From positions 12,462,001 through 12,526,000 of the forward strand of contig NC_079883.1 in the NCBI RefSeq assembly GCF_029227915.1: a stretch of DNA of 64,000 bases. The letters run 5' to 3'. A model generated the notes under the pieces. The model saw nothing but the letters and a program-made list of their open reading frames with translations. It was not told where the DNA came from and searched no databases. The stretch is from Hydractinia symbiolongicarpus. Its lineage: Eukaryota; Cnidaria; Hydrozoa; Anthoathecata; Hydractiniidae. Position 1 is the stretch's first letter, and each line of letters starts with the position of its first letter. Positions 49,123 through 62,237 of the stretch are shown here, in pieces. Made by a program: the position numbers and the translations under genes.

Positions 49123-49233
49123 GTCTACGGCCATACCACGATGAACACACGATGATCACGGAAGTTAAGCATCGTCGGGCCGGGATAGTACTTGGATGGG
49201 GGACCGCCTGGGAACTCCCGGTGTCGTAGGCTT
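49123..49233 (+). pseudogene. 5S rRNA pseudogene, copy 79 (111 nt)
   Basis: Positions 29-39 are replaced by the two bases GA, a net loss of 9 nt. The left strand of helix III and most of loop C are gone, so the RNA cannot take the 5S fold. The remainder, including box A, box C and terminator, is intact, so it may still be transcribed. The junction recreates CACGATGA, which occurs a few bases upstream in the gene, pointing to slippage or repair templated by a short repeat. The unit is 616 bp. Confidence 0.95.
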
Positions 49234-49738
49234 TTCATTTTCATTTGTTGCCTTTTCATTTCAATGGCGCTGTGATATATTTCTTGTTATAACAATTAAG
49301 GAACGTGGCGGTTGTTGAAAGTGTTTCCTATGACATTTTCCTACGACATTTTCAGGTGATAGTACAAGAAAAAAGAGCTTTCAAATGCACACAAACTCGA
49401 TCTATTGCCGATCATCCAATAACCCTGACGGAATGGCAAATAAAATAAAATTCCGCCGCCTTCCGAGGACTTATATCGCAATCACGTTTCGTAACAGCCA
49501 AGCGAGGTTTTACCTTAGCGTTTAAGTCACCACCGACATTTGGCCGCGCAACTATTCTAAGCTCATTCATTTTGACTTAAGGAGGGGGCGAGCGCGGACG
49601 CACGCCCCCACTACCAGAAATTGTACGGTCGAGTTACTGACGTTTGCAGTAATCGCAGAGGTCAGTAACTCAAAGAAATTAAATAAAAAAATTTGATCAC
49701 AACGTCAAAATAAATTGCACGTATTTGCCCCTACTAAT

Positions 49739-49858
49739 GTCTACGGCCATACCACGATGAACACACCCGTTCTCGTCTGATCACGGAAGTTAAGCATCGT
49801 CGGGCCGGGATAGTACTTGGATGGGGGACCGCCTGGGAACTCCCGGTGTCGTAGGCTT
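49739..49858 (+). rRNA. 5S: 5S rRNA, copy 80
   Basis: Identical to copy 1. Confidence 0.97.
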
Positions 49859-50363
49859 TTCATTTTCATTTGTTGCCTTTTCATTTCAATGGCGCTGTGA
49901 TATATTTCTTGTAACAACAATTAAGGAACGTGGCGGTTGTTGAAAGTGTTTCCTATGACATTTTCCTACGACATTTTCAGGTGATAGTACAAGAAAAAAG
50001 AGCTTTCAAATGCATACAAACTCGATCTATTGCCGATCATCCAATAACCCTGACGGAATGGCAAATAAAATAAAATTCCGCCGCCTTCCGAGGACTTATA
50101 TCGCAATCACGTTTCGTAACAGCCAAGCGAGGTTTTACCTTAGCGTTTAAGTCACCACCGACATTTGGCCGCGCAACTATTCTAAGCTCATTCATTTTGA
50201 CTTAAGGAGGGGGCGAGCGCGGACGCAGGCCCCCACTACCAGAAATTGTACGGTCGAGTTACTGACGTTTGCAGTAATCGCAGAGGTCAGTAACTCAAAG
50301 AAATTAAATAAAAAAATTTGATCACAACGTCAAAATAAATTGCACGTATTTGCCCCTACTAAT

Positions 50364-50483
50364 GTCTACGGCCATACCACGATGAACACACCCGTTCTCG
50401 TCTGATCACGGAAGTTAAGCATCGTCGAGCTGGGATAGTACTTGGATGGGGGACCGCCTGGGAACTCCCGGTGTCGTAGGCTT
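50364..50483 (+). rRNA. 5S: 5S rRNA, copy 81 (G65A, C68T)
   Basis: G65A weakens the base of helix II; C68T gives U/G107 in helix V. Confidence 0.94.
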
Positions 50484-50988
50484 TTCATTTTCATTTGTTG
50501 CCTTTTCATTTCAATGGCGCTGTGATGTATTTCTTGTAATAACAATTAAGGAACGTGGCGGTTGTTGAAAGTGTTTCCTATGACATTTTCCTACGACATT
50601 TTCAGGTGATAGTACGAGAAAAAAGAGCTTTCAAATGCATACAAACTCGATCTATTGCCGATCATCCAATAACCCTGACGGAATGGCAAATAAAATAAAA
50701 TTCCGCCGCCTTCCGAGGACTTATATCGCAATCACGTTTCGTAACAGCCAAGCGAGGTTTTACCTTAGCGTTTAAGTCACCACCGACATTTGGCCGCGCA
50801 ACTATTCTAAGCTCATTCATTTTGACTTAAGGAGGGGGCGAGCGCGGACGCAGGCACCCACTACCAGAAATTGTACGGTCGAGTTACTGACGTTTGCAGT
50901 AATCGCAGAGGTCAGTAACTCAAAGAAATTAAATAAAACAATTTGATCACAACGTCAAAATAAATTGCACGTATTTGCCCCTACTAAT

Positions 50989-51108
50989 GTCTACGGCCAT
51001 ACCACGATGAACACACCCGTTCTCGTCTCATCACGGAAGTTAAGCATCGTCGGGCCGGGATAGTACTTGGATGGGGGACCGCCTGGGAACTCCCGGTGTC
51101 GTAGGCTT
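50989..51108 (+). rRNA. 5S: 5S rRNA, copy 82 (G41C)
   Basis: Loop C change. The spacer after it has TTTTCCCACG, GTAAGAG and GACGAAATGG, which leave a 61-codon minus-strand frame open. Confidence 0.95.
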
Positions 51109-51613
51109 TTCATTTTCATTTGTTGCCTTTTCATTTCAATGGCGCTGTGATATATTTCTTGTTATAACAATTAAGGAACGTGGCGGTTGTTGAAAGTGTT
51201 TCCTATGACATTTTCCCACGACATTTTCAGGTGATAGTAAGAGAAAAAAGAGCTTTCAAATGCATACAAACTCGATCTATTGCCGATCATCCAATAACAC
51301 TGACGAAATGGCAAATAAAATAAAATTCCGCCGCCTTCCGAGGACTTATATCGCAATCACGTTTCGTAACAGCCAAGCGAGGTTTTACCTTGGCGTTTAA
51401 GTCACCACCGACATTTGGCCGCGCAACTATTCTAAGCTCATTCATTTTGACTTAAGGAGGGGGCGAGCGCGGACGCAGGCCCCCACTACCAGAAATTGTA
51501 CGGTCGAGTTACTGACGTTTGCAGTAATCGCAGAGGTCAGTAACTCAAAGAAATTAAATAAAATAATTTGATCACAACGTCAAAATAAATTGCACGTATT
51601 TGCCCCTACTAAT

Positions 51614-51733
51614 GTCTACGGCCATGCCACGATGAACACACCCGTTCTCGTCTGATCACGGAAGTTAAGCATCGTCGGGCCGGGATAGTACTTGGATGGG
51701 AGACCGCCTGGGAACTCCCGGTGTCGTAGGCTT
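51614..51733 (+). rRNA. 5S: 5S rRNA, copy 83 (A13G, G88A)
   Basis: G88A restores GGGAGACC in loop D, the form found in many animal 5S genes. Twin of copy 87. Confidence 0.95.
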
Positions 51734-52238
51734 TTCATTTTCATTTGTTGCCTTTTCATTTCAATGGCGCTGTGATATATTTCTTGTTATAACAATTAAG
51801 GAACGTGGCGGTTGTTGAAAGTGTTTCCTATGACATTTTCCTACGACATTTTCAGGTGATAGTACGAGAAAAAAGAGCTTTCAAATGCATACAAACTCGA
51901 TCTATTGCCGATCATCCAATAACCCTGACGGAATGGCAAATAAAATAAAATTCCGCCGCCTTCCGAGGACTTATATCGCAATCACGTGTCGTAACAGCCA
52001 AGCGAGGTTTTACCTTAGCGTTTAAGTCACCACCGACATTTGGCCGCGCAACTATTCTAAGCTCATTCATTTTGACTTAAGGAGGGGGCGAGCGCGGACG
52101 CAGGCCCCCACTACCAGAAATTGTACGGTCGAGTTACTGACGTTTGCAGTAATCGCAGAGGTCAGTAACTCAAAGAAATTAAATAAAAAAATTTGATCAC
52201 AACGTCAAAATAAATTGCACGTATTTGCCCGTGCTAAT

Positions 52239-52358
52239 GTCTACGGCCATACCACGATGAACACACCCGTTCTCGTCTGATCACGGAAGTTAAGCATCGT
52301 CGGGCCGGGATAGTACTTGGATGGGGGACCGCCTGGGAACTCCCGGTGTCGTAGGCTT
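52239..52358 (+). rRNA. 5S: 5S rRNA, copy 84
   Basis: Identical to copy 1, with leader CCCGTGCTAAT. Twin of copy 88. Confidence 0.97.
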
Positions 52359-52863
52359 TTCATTTTCATTTGTTGCCTTTTCATTTCAATGGCGCTGTGA
52401 TATATTTCTTGTTATAACAATTAAGGAACGTGGCGGTTGTTGAAAGTGTTTTCTATGACATTTTCCTACGACATTTTCAGGTGATAGTACGAGAAAAAAG
52501 AGCTTTCAAATGCATACAAACTCGATGTATTGCCGATCATCCAATAACCCTGACGGAATGGCAAATAAAGTAAAATTCCGCCGCCTTCAGAGGACTTATA
52601 TCGCAATCACGTTTCGTAACAGCCAAGCGAGGTTTTCCCTTAGCGTTTAAGTCACCACCGACATTTGGCCGCGCAACTATTCTAAGCTCATTCATTTTGA
52701 CTTAAGGAGGGGGCGAGCGCGGACGCAGGCCCCCACTACCAGAAATTGTACGGTCGAGTTACTGACGTTTGCAGTAATCGCAGAGGTCAGTAACTCAAAG
52801 AAATTAAATAAAAAAATTTGATCACAACGTCAAAATAAATTGCACGTATTTGCCCCTACTAAT

Positions 52864-52983
52864 GTCTACGGCCATACCACGATGAACACACCCGTTCTCG
52901 TCTGATCACGGAAGTTAAGCATCGTCGGGCCGGGATAGTACTTGGATGGGGGACCGCCTGGGAACTCCCGGTGTCGTAGGCTT
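52864..52983 (+). rRNA. 5S: 5S rRNA, copy 85
   Basis: Identical to copy 1. Twin of copy 89; upstream CTTCAGAGG versus CTTCTGAGG there. Confidence 0.97.
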
Positions 52984-53488
52984 TTCATTTTCATTTGTTG
53001 CCTTTTCATTTCAATGGCGCTGTGATATATTTCTTGTTATAACAATTAAGGAACGTGGCGGTTGTTGAAAGTGTTTCCTATGACATTTTCCTACGACATT
53101 TTCAGGTGATAGTACGAGAAAAAAGAGCTTTCAAATGCATACAAACTCGATGTATTGCCGATCATCCAATAACCCTGACGGAATGGCAAATAAAATAAAA
53201 TTCCGCCGCCTTCCGAGGACTTATATCGCAATCACGTTTCGTAACAGCCAAGCGAGGTTTTACCTTAGCGTTTAAGTCACCACCGACATTTGGCCGCGCA
53301 ACTATTCTAAGCTCATTCATTTTGACTTAAGGAGGGGGCGAGCGCGGACGCAGGCCCCCACTACCAGAAATTGTACGGTCGAGTTACTGACGTTTGCAGT
53401 AATCGCAGAGGTCAGTAACTCAAAGAAATTAAATAAAAAAATTTGATCACAACGTCAAAATAAATTGCACGTATTTGCCCCTACTAAT

Positions 53489-53608
53489 GTCTACGGCCAT
53501 ACCACGATGAACACACCCGTTCTCGTCTGATCACGGAAGTTAAGCATCGTCGGGCCGGGATAGTACTTGGATGGGGGACCGCCTGGGAACTCCCGGTGTC
53601 GTAGGCTT
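53489..53608 (+). rRNA. 5S: 5S rRNA, copy 86
   Basis: Identical to copy 1. Twin of copy 90. Confidence 0.97.
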
Positions 53609-54113
53609 TTCATTTTCATTTGTTGCCTTTTCATTTCAATGGCGCTGTGATATATTTCTTGTTATAACAATTAAGGAACGTGGCGGTTGTTGAAAGTGTT
53701 TCCTATGACATTTTCCTACGACATTTTCAGGTGATAGTACGAGAAAAAAGAGCTTTCAAATGCATACAAACTCGATCTATTGCCGATCATCCAATAACCC
53801 TGACGGAATGGCAAATAAAATAAAATTCCGCCGCCTTCCGAGGACTTATATCGCAATCACGTTTCGTAACAGCCAAGCGAGGTTTTACCTTAGCGTTTAA
53901 GTCACCACCGACATTTGGCTGCGCAACTATTCTAAGCTCATTCATTTTGACTTAAGGAGGGGGCGAGCGCGGACGCAGGCCCCCACTACCAGAAATTGTA
54001 CGGTCGAGTTACTGACGTTTGCAGTAATCGCAGAGGTCAGTAACTCAAAGAAATTAAATAAAAAAATTTGATCACAACGTCAAAATAAATTGCACGTATT
54101 TGCCCCTACTAAT

Positions 54114-54233
54114 GTCTACGGCCATGCCACGATGAACACACCCGTTCTCGTCTGATCACGGAAGTTAAGCATCGTCGGGCCGGGATAGTACTTGGATGGG
54201 AGACCGCCTGGGAACTCCCGGTGTCGTAGGCTT
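54114..54233 (+). rRNA. 5S: 5S rRNA, copy 87 (A13G, G88A)
   Basis: Same two changes as copy 83, exactly 2500 bp upstream. Confidence 0.95.
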
Positions 54234-54738
54234 TTCATTTTCATTTGTTGCCTTTTCATTTCAATGGCGCTGTGATATATTTCTTGTTATAACAATTAAG
54301 GAACGTGGCGGTTGTTGAAAGTGTTTCCTATGACATTTTCCTACGACATTTTCAGGTGATAGTACGAGAAAAAAGAGCTTTCAAATGCATACAAACTCGA
54401 TCTATTGCCGATCATCCAATAACCCTGACGGAATGGCAAATAAAATAAAATTCCGCCGCCTTCCGAGGACTTATATCGCAATCACGTGTCGCAACAGCCA
54501 AGCGAGGTTTTACCTTAGCGTTTAAGTCACCACCGACATTTGGCCGCGCAACTATTCTAAGCTCATTCATTTTGACTTAAGGAGGGGGCGAGCGCGGACG
54601 CAGGCCCCCACTACCAGAAATTGTACGGTCGAGTTACTGACGTTTGCAGTAATCGCAGAGGTCAGTAACTCAAAGAAATTAAATAAAAAAATTTGATCAC
54701 AACGTCAAAATAAATTGCACGTATTTGCCCGTGCTAAT

Positions 54739-54858
54739 GTCTACGGCCATACCACGATGAACACACCCGTTCTCGTCTGATCACGGAAGTTAAGCATCGT
54801 CGGGCCGGGATAGTACTTGGATGGGGGACCGCCTGGGAACTCCCGGTGTCGTAGGCTT
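54739..54858 (+). rRNA. 5S: 5S rRNA, copy 88
   Basis: Identical to copy 1. Confidence 0.97.
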
Positions 54859-55363
54859 TTCATTTTCATTTGTTGCCTTTTCATTTCAATGGCGCTGTGA
54901 TATATTTCTTGTTATAACAATTAAGGAACGTGGCGGTTGTTGAAAGTGTTTTCTATGACATTTTCCTACGACATTTTCAGGTGATAGTACGAGAAAAAAG
55001 AGCTTTCAAATGCATACAAACTCGATGTATTGCCGATCATCCAATAACCCTGACGGAATGGCAAATAAAGTAAAATTCCGCCGCCTTCTGAGGACTTATA
55101 TCGCAATCACGTTTCGTAACAGCCAAGCGAGGTTTTCCCTTAGCGTTTAAGTCACCACCGACATTTGGCCGCGCAACTATTCTAAGCTCATTCATTTTGA
55201 CTTAAGGAGGGGGCGAGCGCGGACGCAGGCCCCCACTACCAGAAATTGTACGGTCGAGTTACTGACGTTTGCAGTAATCGCAGAGGTCAGTAACTCAAAG
55301 AAATTAAATAAAAAAATTTGATCACAACGTCAAAATAAATTGCACGTATTTGCCCCTACTAAT

Positions 55364-55483
55364 GTCTACGGCCATACCACGATGAACACACCCGTTCTCG
55401 TCTGATCACGGAAGTTAAGCATCGTCGGGCCGGGATAGTACTTGGATGGGGGACCGCCTGGGAACTCCCGGTGTCGTAGGCTT
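55364..55483 (+). rRNA. 5S: 5S rRNA, copy 89
   Basis: Identical to copy 1. Confidence 0.97.
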
Positions 55484-55988
55484 TTCATTTTCATTTGTTG
55501 CCTTTTCATTTCAATGGCGCTGTGATATATTTCTTGTTATAACAATTAAGGAACGTGGCGGTTGTTGAAAGTGTTTCCTATGACATTTTCCTACGACATT
55601 TTCAGGTGATAGTACGAGAAAAAAGAGCTTTCAAATGCATACAAACTCGATGTATTGCCGATCATCCAATAACCCTGACGGAATGGCAAATAAAATAAAA
55701 TTCCGCCGCCTTCCGAGGACTTATATCGCAATCACGTTTCGTAACAGCCAAGCGAGGTTTTACCTTAGCGTTTAAGTCACCACCGACATTTGGCCGCGCA
55801 ACTATTCTAAGCTCATTCATTTTGACTTAAGGAGGGGGCGAGCGCGGACGCAGGCCCCCACTACCAGAAATTGTACGGTCGAGTTACTGACGTTTGCAGT
55901 AATCGCAGAGGTCAGTAACTCAAAGAAATTAAATAAAAAAATTTGATCACAACGTCAAAATAAATTGCACGTATTTGCCCCTACTAAT

Positions 55989-56108
55989 GTCTACGGCCAT
56001 ACCACGATGAACACACCCGTTCTCGTCTGATCACGGAAGTTAAGCATCGCCGGGCCGGGATAGTACTTGGATGGGGGACCGCCTGGGAACTCCCGGTGTC
56101 GTAGGCTT
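55989..56108 (+). rRNA. 5S: 5S rRNA, copy 90 (T62C)
   Basis: T62C breaks A16-U62 of helix II within box A. Its twin, copy 86, is unchanged. Confidence 0.95.
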
Positions 56109-56613
56109 TTCATTTTCATTTGTTGCCTTTTCATTTCAATGGCGCTGTGATATATTTCTTGTTATAACAATTAAGGAACGTGGCGGTTGTTGAAAGTGTT
56201 TCCTATGACATTTTCCTACGACATTTTCAGGTGATAGTACGAGAAAAAAGAGCTTTCAAATGCATACAAACTCGATCTATTGCCGATCATCCAATAACCC
56301 TGACGGAATGGCAAATAAAATAAAATTCCGCCGCCTTCCGAGGACTTATATCGCAATCACGTTTCGTAACAGCCAAGCGAGGTTTTACCTTAGCGTTTAA
56401 GTCACCACCGACATTTGGCCGCGCAACTATTCTAAGCTCATTCATTTTGACTTAAGGAGGGGGCGAGCGCGGACGCAGGCCCCCACTACCAGAAATTGTA
56501 CGGTCGAGTTACTGACGTTTGCAGTAATCGCAGAGGTCAGTAACTCAAAGAAATTAAATAAAAAAATTTGATCACAACGTCAAAATAAATTGCACGTATT
56601 TGCCCCTACTAAT

Positions 56614-56733
56614 GTCTACGGCCATACCACGATGAACACACCCGTTCTCGTCTGAGCACGGAAGTTAAGCATCGTCGGGCCGGGATAGTACTTGGATGGG
56701 GGACCGCCTGGGAACTCCCGGTGTCGTAGGCTT
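56614..56733 (+). rRNA. 5S: 5S rRNA, copy 91 (T43G)
   Basis: Loop C change. Downstream GTGGTGGTTG recurs after copies 94 and 98. Confidence 0.95.
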
Positions 56734-57238
56734 TTCATTTTCATTTGTTGCCTTTTCATTTCAATGGCGCTGTGATATATTTCTTGTTATAACAATTAAG
56801 GAACGTGGTGGTTGTTGAAAGTGTTTCCTATGACATTTTCCTACGACATTTTCAGGTGATAGTACGAGAAAAAAGAGCTTTCAAATGCATACAAACTCGA
56901 TCTATTGCCGATCATCCAATAACCCTGACGGAATGGCAAATAAAATAAAATTCCGCCGCCTTCCGAGGACTTATATCGCAATCACGTTTCGTAACAGCCA
57001 AGCGAGGTTTTACCTTAGCGTTTAAGTCACCACCGACATTTGGCCGCGCAACTATTCTAAGCTCATTCATTTTGACTTAAGGAGGGGGCGAGCGCGGACG
57101 CAGGCCCCCACTACCAGAAATTGTACGGTCGAGTTACTGACGTTTGCAGTAATCGCAGAGGTCAGTAACTCAAAGAAATTAAATAAAAAAATTTGATCAC
57201 AACGTCAAAATAAATTGCACGTATTTGCCCCTACTAAT

Positions 57239-57358
57239 GTCTACGGCCATACCACGATGAACACACCCGTTCTCGTCTGATCACGGAAGTTAAGCATCGT
57301 CGGGCCGGGATAGTACTTGGATGGGGGACCGCCTGGGAACTCCCGGTGTCGTAGGCTT
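57239..57358 (+). rRNA. 5S: 5S rRNA, copy 92
   Basis: Identical to copy 1. Confidence 0.97.
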
Positions 57359-57863
57359 TTCATTTTCATTTGTTGCCTTTTCATTTCAATGGCGCTGTGA
57401 TATATTTCTTGTTATAACAATTAAGGAACGTGGCGGTTGTTGAAAGTGTTTCCTATGACATTTTCCTACGACATTTTCAGGTGATAGTACGAGAAAAAAG
57501 AGCTTTCAAATGCATACAAACTCGATCTATTGCCGATCATCCAATAACCCTGACGGAATGGCAAATAAAATAAAATTCCGCCGCCTTCCGAGGACTTATA
57601 TCGCAATCACGTTTCGTAACAGCCAAGCGAGGTTTTACCTTAGCGTTTAAGTCACCACCGACATTTGGCCGCGCAACTATTCTAAGCTCATTCATTTTGA
57701 CTTAAGGAGGGGGCGAGCGCGGACGCAGGCCCCCACTACCAGAAATTGTACGGTCGAGTTACTGACGTTTGCAGTAATCGCAGAGGTCAGTAACTCAAAG
57801 AAATTAAATAAAAAAATTTGATCACAACGTCAAAATAAATTGCACGTATTTGCCCCTACTAAT

Positions 57864-57983
57864 GTCTACGGCCATACCACGATGAACACACCCGTTCTCG
57901 TCTGATCACGGAAGTTAAGCATCGTCGGGCCGGGATAGTACTTGGATGGGGGACCGCCTGGGAACTCCCGGTGTCGCAGGCTT
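57864..57983 (+). rRNA. 5S: 5S rRNA, copy 93 (T114C)
   Basis: Helix I A5/C114. Counterpart of copy 97. Confidence 0.96.
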
Positions 57984-58487
57984 TTCATTTTCATTTGTTG
58001 CCTTTTCATTTCAATGGCGCTGTGATATATTTCTTGTTATAACAATTAAGGAACGTGGCGGTTGTTGAAAGTGTTTCCTATGACATTTTCCTACGACATT
58101 TTCAGGTGATAGTACGAGAAAAAAGAGCTTTCAAATGCATACAAACTCGATCTATTGCCGATCATCCAATAACCCTGACGGAATGGCAAATAAAATAAAA
58201 TTCCGCCGCCTTCCGAGGACTTATATCGCAATCACGTTTCGTAACAGCCAAGCGAGGTTTTACCTTAGCGTTTAAGTCACCACCGACATTTGGCCGCGCA
58301 ACTATTCTAAGCTCATTCATTTTGACTTAAGGAGGGACGAGCGCGGACGCAGGCCCCCACTACCAGAAATTGTACGGTCGAGTTACTGACGTTTGCAGTA
58401 ATCGCAGAGGTCAGTAACTCAAAGAAATTAAATAAAAAAATTTGATCACAACGTCAAAATAAATTGCACGTATTTGTCCCTACTAAT

Positions 58488-58607
58488 GTCTACGGCCATA
58501 CCACGATGAACACACCCGTTCTCGTCTGATCACGGAAGTTAAGCATCGTCGGGCCGGGATAGTATTTGGATGGGGGACCGCCTGGGAACTCCCGGTGTCG
58601 TAGGCTT
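58488..58607 (+). rRNA. 5S: 5S rRNA, copy 94 (C78T)
   Basis: U78/G98 wobble in helix IV. The upstream G tract is short (GAGGGACGAG). Confidence 0.95.
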
Positions 58608-59112
58608 TTCATTTTCATTTGTTGCCTTTTCATTTCAATGGCGCTGTGATATATTTCTTGTTATAACAATTAAGGAACGTGGTGGTTGTTGAAAGTGTTT
58701 CCTATGACATTTTCCTACGACATTTTCAGGTGATAGTACGAGAAAAAAGAGCTTTCAAATGCATACAAACTCGATCTATTGCCGATCATCCAATAACCCT
58801 GACGGAATGGCAAATAAAATAAAATTCCGCCGCCTTCCGAGGACTTATATCGCAATCACGTTTCGTAACAGCCAAGCGAGGTTTTACCTTAGCGTTTAAG
58901 TCACCACCGACATTTGGCCGCGCAACTATTCTAAGCTCATTCATTTTGACTTAAGGAGGGGGCGAGCGCGGACGCAGGCCCCCACTACCAGAAATTGTAC
59001 GGTCGAGTTACTGACGTTTGCAGTAATCGCAGAGGTCAGTAACTCAAAGAAATTAAATAAAAAAATTTGATCACAACGTCAAAATAAATTGCACGTATTT
59101 GCCCCTACTAAT

Positions 59113-59232
59113 GTCTACGGCCATACCACGATGAACACACCCGTTCTCGTCTGATCACGGAAGTTAAGCATCGTCGGGCCGGGATAGTACTTGGATGGGG
59201 GACCGCCTGGGAACTCCCGGTGTCGTAGGCTT
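59113..59232 (+). rRNA. 5S: 5S rRNA, copy 95
   Basis: Identical to copy 1. Confidence 0.97.
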
Positions 59233-59737
59233 TTCATTTTCATTTGTCGCCTTTTCATTTCAATGGCGCTGTGATATATTTCTTGTTATAACAATTAAGG
59301 AACGTGGCGGTTGTTGAAAGTGTTTCCTATGACATTTTCCTACGACATTTTCAGGTGATAGTACGAGAAAAAAGAGCTTTCAAATGCATACAAACTCGAT
59401 GTATTGCCGATCATCCAATAACCCTGACGGAATGGCAAATAAAGTAAAATTCCGCCGCCTTCTGAGGACTTATATCGCAATCACGTTTCGTAACAGCCAA
59501 GCGAGGTTTTCCCTTAGCGTTTAAGTCACCACCGACATTTGGCCGCGCAACTATTCTAAGCTCATTCATTTTGACTTAAGGAGGGGGCGAGCGCGGACGC
59601 AGGCCCCCACTACCAGAAATTGTACGGTCGAGTTACTGACGTTTGCAGTAACCGCAGAGGTCAGTAACTCAAAGAAATTAAATAAAAAAATTTGATCACA
59701 ACGTCAAAATAAATTGCACGTATTTGCCCCTACTAAT

Positions 59738-59857
59738 GTCTACGGCCATACCACGATGAACACACCCGTTCTCGTCTGATCACGGAAGTTAAGCATCGTC
59801 GGGCCGGGATAGTACTTGGATGGGGGACCGCCTGGGAACTCCCGGTGTCGTAGGCTT
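59738..59857 (+). rRNA. 5S: 5S rRNA, copy 96
   Basis: Identical to copy 1. Upstream spacer is the 85/89 type with added AGTAACCGC. Confidence 0.97.
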
Positions 59858-60362
59858 TTCATTTTCATTTGTTGCCTTTTCATTTCAATGGCGCTGTGAT
59901 ATATTTCTTGTTATAACAATTAAGGAACGTGGCGGTTTGTGAAAGTGTTTCCTATGACATTTTCCTACGACATTTTCAGGTGATAGTACGAGAAAAAAGA
60001 GCTTTCAAATGCATACAAACTCGATCTATTGCCGATCATCCAATAACCCTGACGGAATGGCAAATAAAATAAAATTCTGCCGCTTTCCGAGGACTTATAT
60101 CGCAATCACGTTTCGTAACAGCCAAGCGAGGTTTTACCTTAGCGTTTAAGTCACCACCGACATTTGGCCGCGCAACTATTCTAAGCTCATTCATTTTGAC
60201 TTAAGGAGGGGGCGAGCGCGGACGCAGGCCCCCACTACCAGAAATTGTACGGTCGAGTTACTGACGTTTGCAGTAATCGCAGAGGTCAGTAACTCAAAGA
60301 AATTAAATAAAAAAATTTGATCACAACGTCAAAATAAATTGCACGTATTTGCCCCTACTAAT

Positions 60363-60482
60363 GTCTACGGCCATACCACGATGAACACACCCGTTCTCGT
60401 CTGATCACGGAAGTTAAGCATCGTCGGGCCGGGATAGTACTTGGATGGGGGACCGCCTGGGAACTCCCGGTGTCGCAGGCTT
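60363..60482 (+). rRNA. 5S: 5S rRNA, copy 97 (T114C)
   Basis: Helix I A5/C114. The spacer after it has GTACGAGTAATCAGAGC, breaking the A-run. Confidence 0.96.
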
Positions 60483-60987
60483 TTCATTTTCATTTGTTGC
60501 CTTTTCATTTCAATGGCGCTGTGATATATTTCTTGTTATAACAATTAAGGAACGTGGCGGTTGTTGAAAGTGTTTCCTATGACATTTTCCTACGACATTT
60601 TCAGGTGATAGTACGAGTAATCAGAGCTTTCAAATGCATACAAACTCGATCTATTGCCGATCATCCAATAACCCTGACGGAATGGCAAATAAAATAAAAT
60701 TCCGCCGCCTTCCGAGGACTTATATCGCAATCACGTTTCGTAACAGCCAAGCGAGGTTTTACCTTAGCGTTTAAGTCACCACCGACATTTGGCCGCGCAA
60801 CTATTCTAAGCTCATTCATTTTGACTTAAGGAGGGGACGAGCGCGGACGCAGGCCCCCACTACCAGAAATTGTACGGTCGAGTTACTGACGTTTGCAGTA
60901 ATCGCAGAGGTCAGTAACTCAAAGAAATTAAATAAAAAAATTTGATCACAACGTCAAAAAAAATTGCACGTATTTGTCCCTACTAAT

Positions 60988-61107
60988 GTCTACGGCCATA
61001 CCACGATGAACACACCCGTTCTCGTCTGATCACGGAAGTTAAGCATCGTCGGGCCGGGATAGTACTTGGATGGGGGACCGCCTGGGAACTCCCGGTGTCG
61101 TAGGCTT
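60988..61107 (+). rRNA. 5S: 5S rRNA, copy 98
   Basis: Identical to copy 1. A T-to-A change turns the TATA-like AAAATAAATT into an A-run. Confidence 0.97.
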
Positions 61108-61612
61108 TTCATTTTCATTTGTTGCCTTTTCATTTCAATGGCGCTGTGATATATTTCTTGTTATAACAATTAAGAAACGTGGTGGTTGTTGAAAGTGTTT
61201 CCTATGACATTTTCCTACGACATTTTCAGGTGATAGTACGAGAAAAAAGAGCTTTCAAATGCATACAAACTCGATCTATTGCCGATCATCCAATAACCCT
61301 GACGGAATGGCAAATAAAATAAAATTCCGCCGCCTTCCGAGGACTTATATCGCAATCACGTTTCGTAACAGCCAAGCGAGGTTTTACCTTAGCGTTTAAG
61401 TCACCACCGACATTTGGCCGCGCAACTATTCTAAGCTCATTCATTTTGACTTAAGGAGGGGGCGAGCGCGGACGCAGGCCCCCACTACCAGAAATTGTAC
61501 GGTCGAGTTACTGACGTTTGCAGTAATCGCAGAGGTCAGTAACTCAAAGAAATTAAATAAAAAAATTTGATCACAACGTCAAAATAAATTGCACGTATTT
61601 GCCCCTACTAAT

Positions 61613-61732
61613 GTCTACGGCCATACCACGATGAACACACCCGTTCTCGTCTGATCACGGAAGTTAAGCATCGTCGGGCCGGGATAGTACTTGGATGGGG
61701 GACCGCCTGGGAACTCCCGGTGTCGTAGGCTT
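61613..61732 (+). rRNA. 5S: 5S rRNA, copy 99
   Basis: Identical to copy 1. Confidence 0.97.
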
Positions 61733-62237
61733 TTCATTTTCATTTGTTGCCTTTTCATTTCAATGGCGCTGTGATATAGTTCTTGTTATAACAATTAAGG
61801 AACGTGGCGGTTGTTGAAAGTGTTTCCTATGACATTTTCCTACGACATTTTCAGGTGATAGTACGAGAAAAAAGAGCTTTCAAATGCATACAAACTCGAT
61901 GTATTGCCGATCATCCAATAACCCTGACGGAATGGCAAATAAAGTAAAATTCCGCCGCCTTCTGAGGACTTATATCGCAATCACGTTTCGTAACAGCCAA
62001 GCGAGGTTTTCCTTTAGCGTTTAAGTCACCACCGACATTTGGCCGCGCAACTATTCTAAGCTCATTCATTTTGACTTAAGGAGGGGGCGAGCGCGGACGC
62101 AGGCCCTCACTACCAGAAATTGTACGGTCGAGTTACTGACGTTTGCAGTAACCGCAGAGGTCAGTAACTCAAAGAAATTAAATAAAAAAATTTGATCACA
62201 ACGTCAAAATAAATTGCACGTATTTTCCCCTACTAAT

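Larger units (their letters stand above)
51614..56613 (+). repeat. Four-unit higher-order repeat, copies 83-86 and 87-90
   Basis: The two 2500-bp halves match closely; I noticed only three differences (51992/54492, 52589/55089 and T62C in copy 90). Shared markers are A13G plus G88A in 83 and 87; CACGTGTCG, CCCGTGCTAAT and TTTTCTATGAC around 84 and 88; AAATAAAGTAAAA and TTTTCCCTTAG before 85 and 89. This is the freshest-looking duplication in the window. Confidence 0.9.

Noticed and set aside
51171-51356. 61-codon open frame on the minus strand
   Set aside because: Spacer sequence after copy 82 whose private substitutions remove stops. No family resemblance and no counterpart in neighbouring units.
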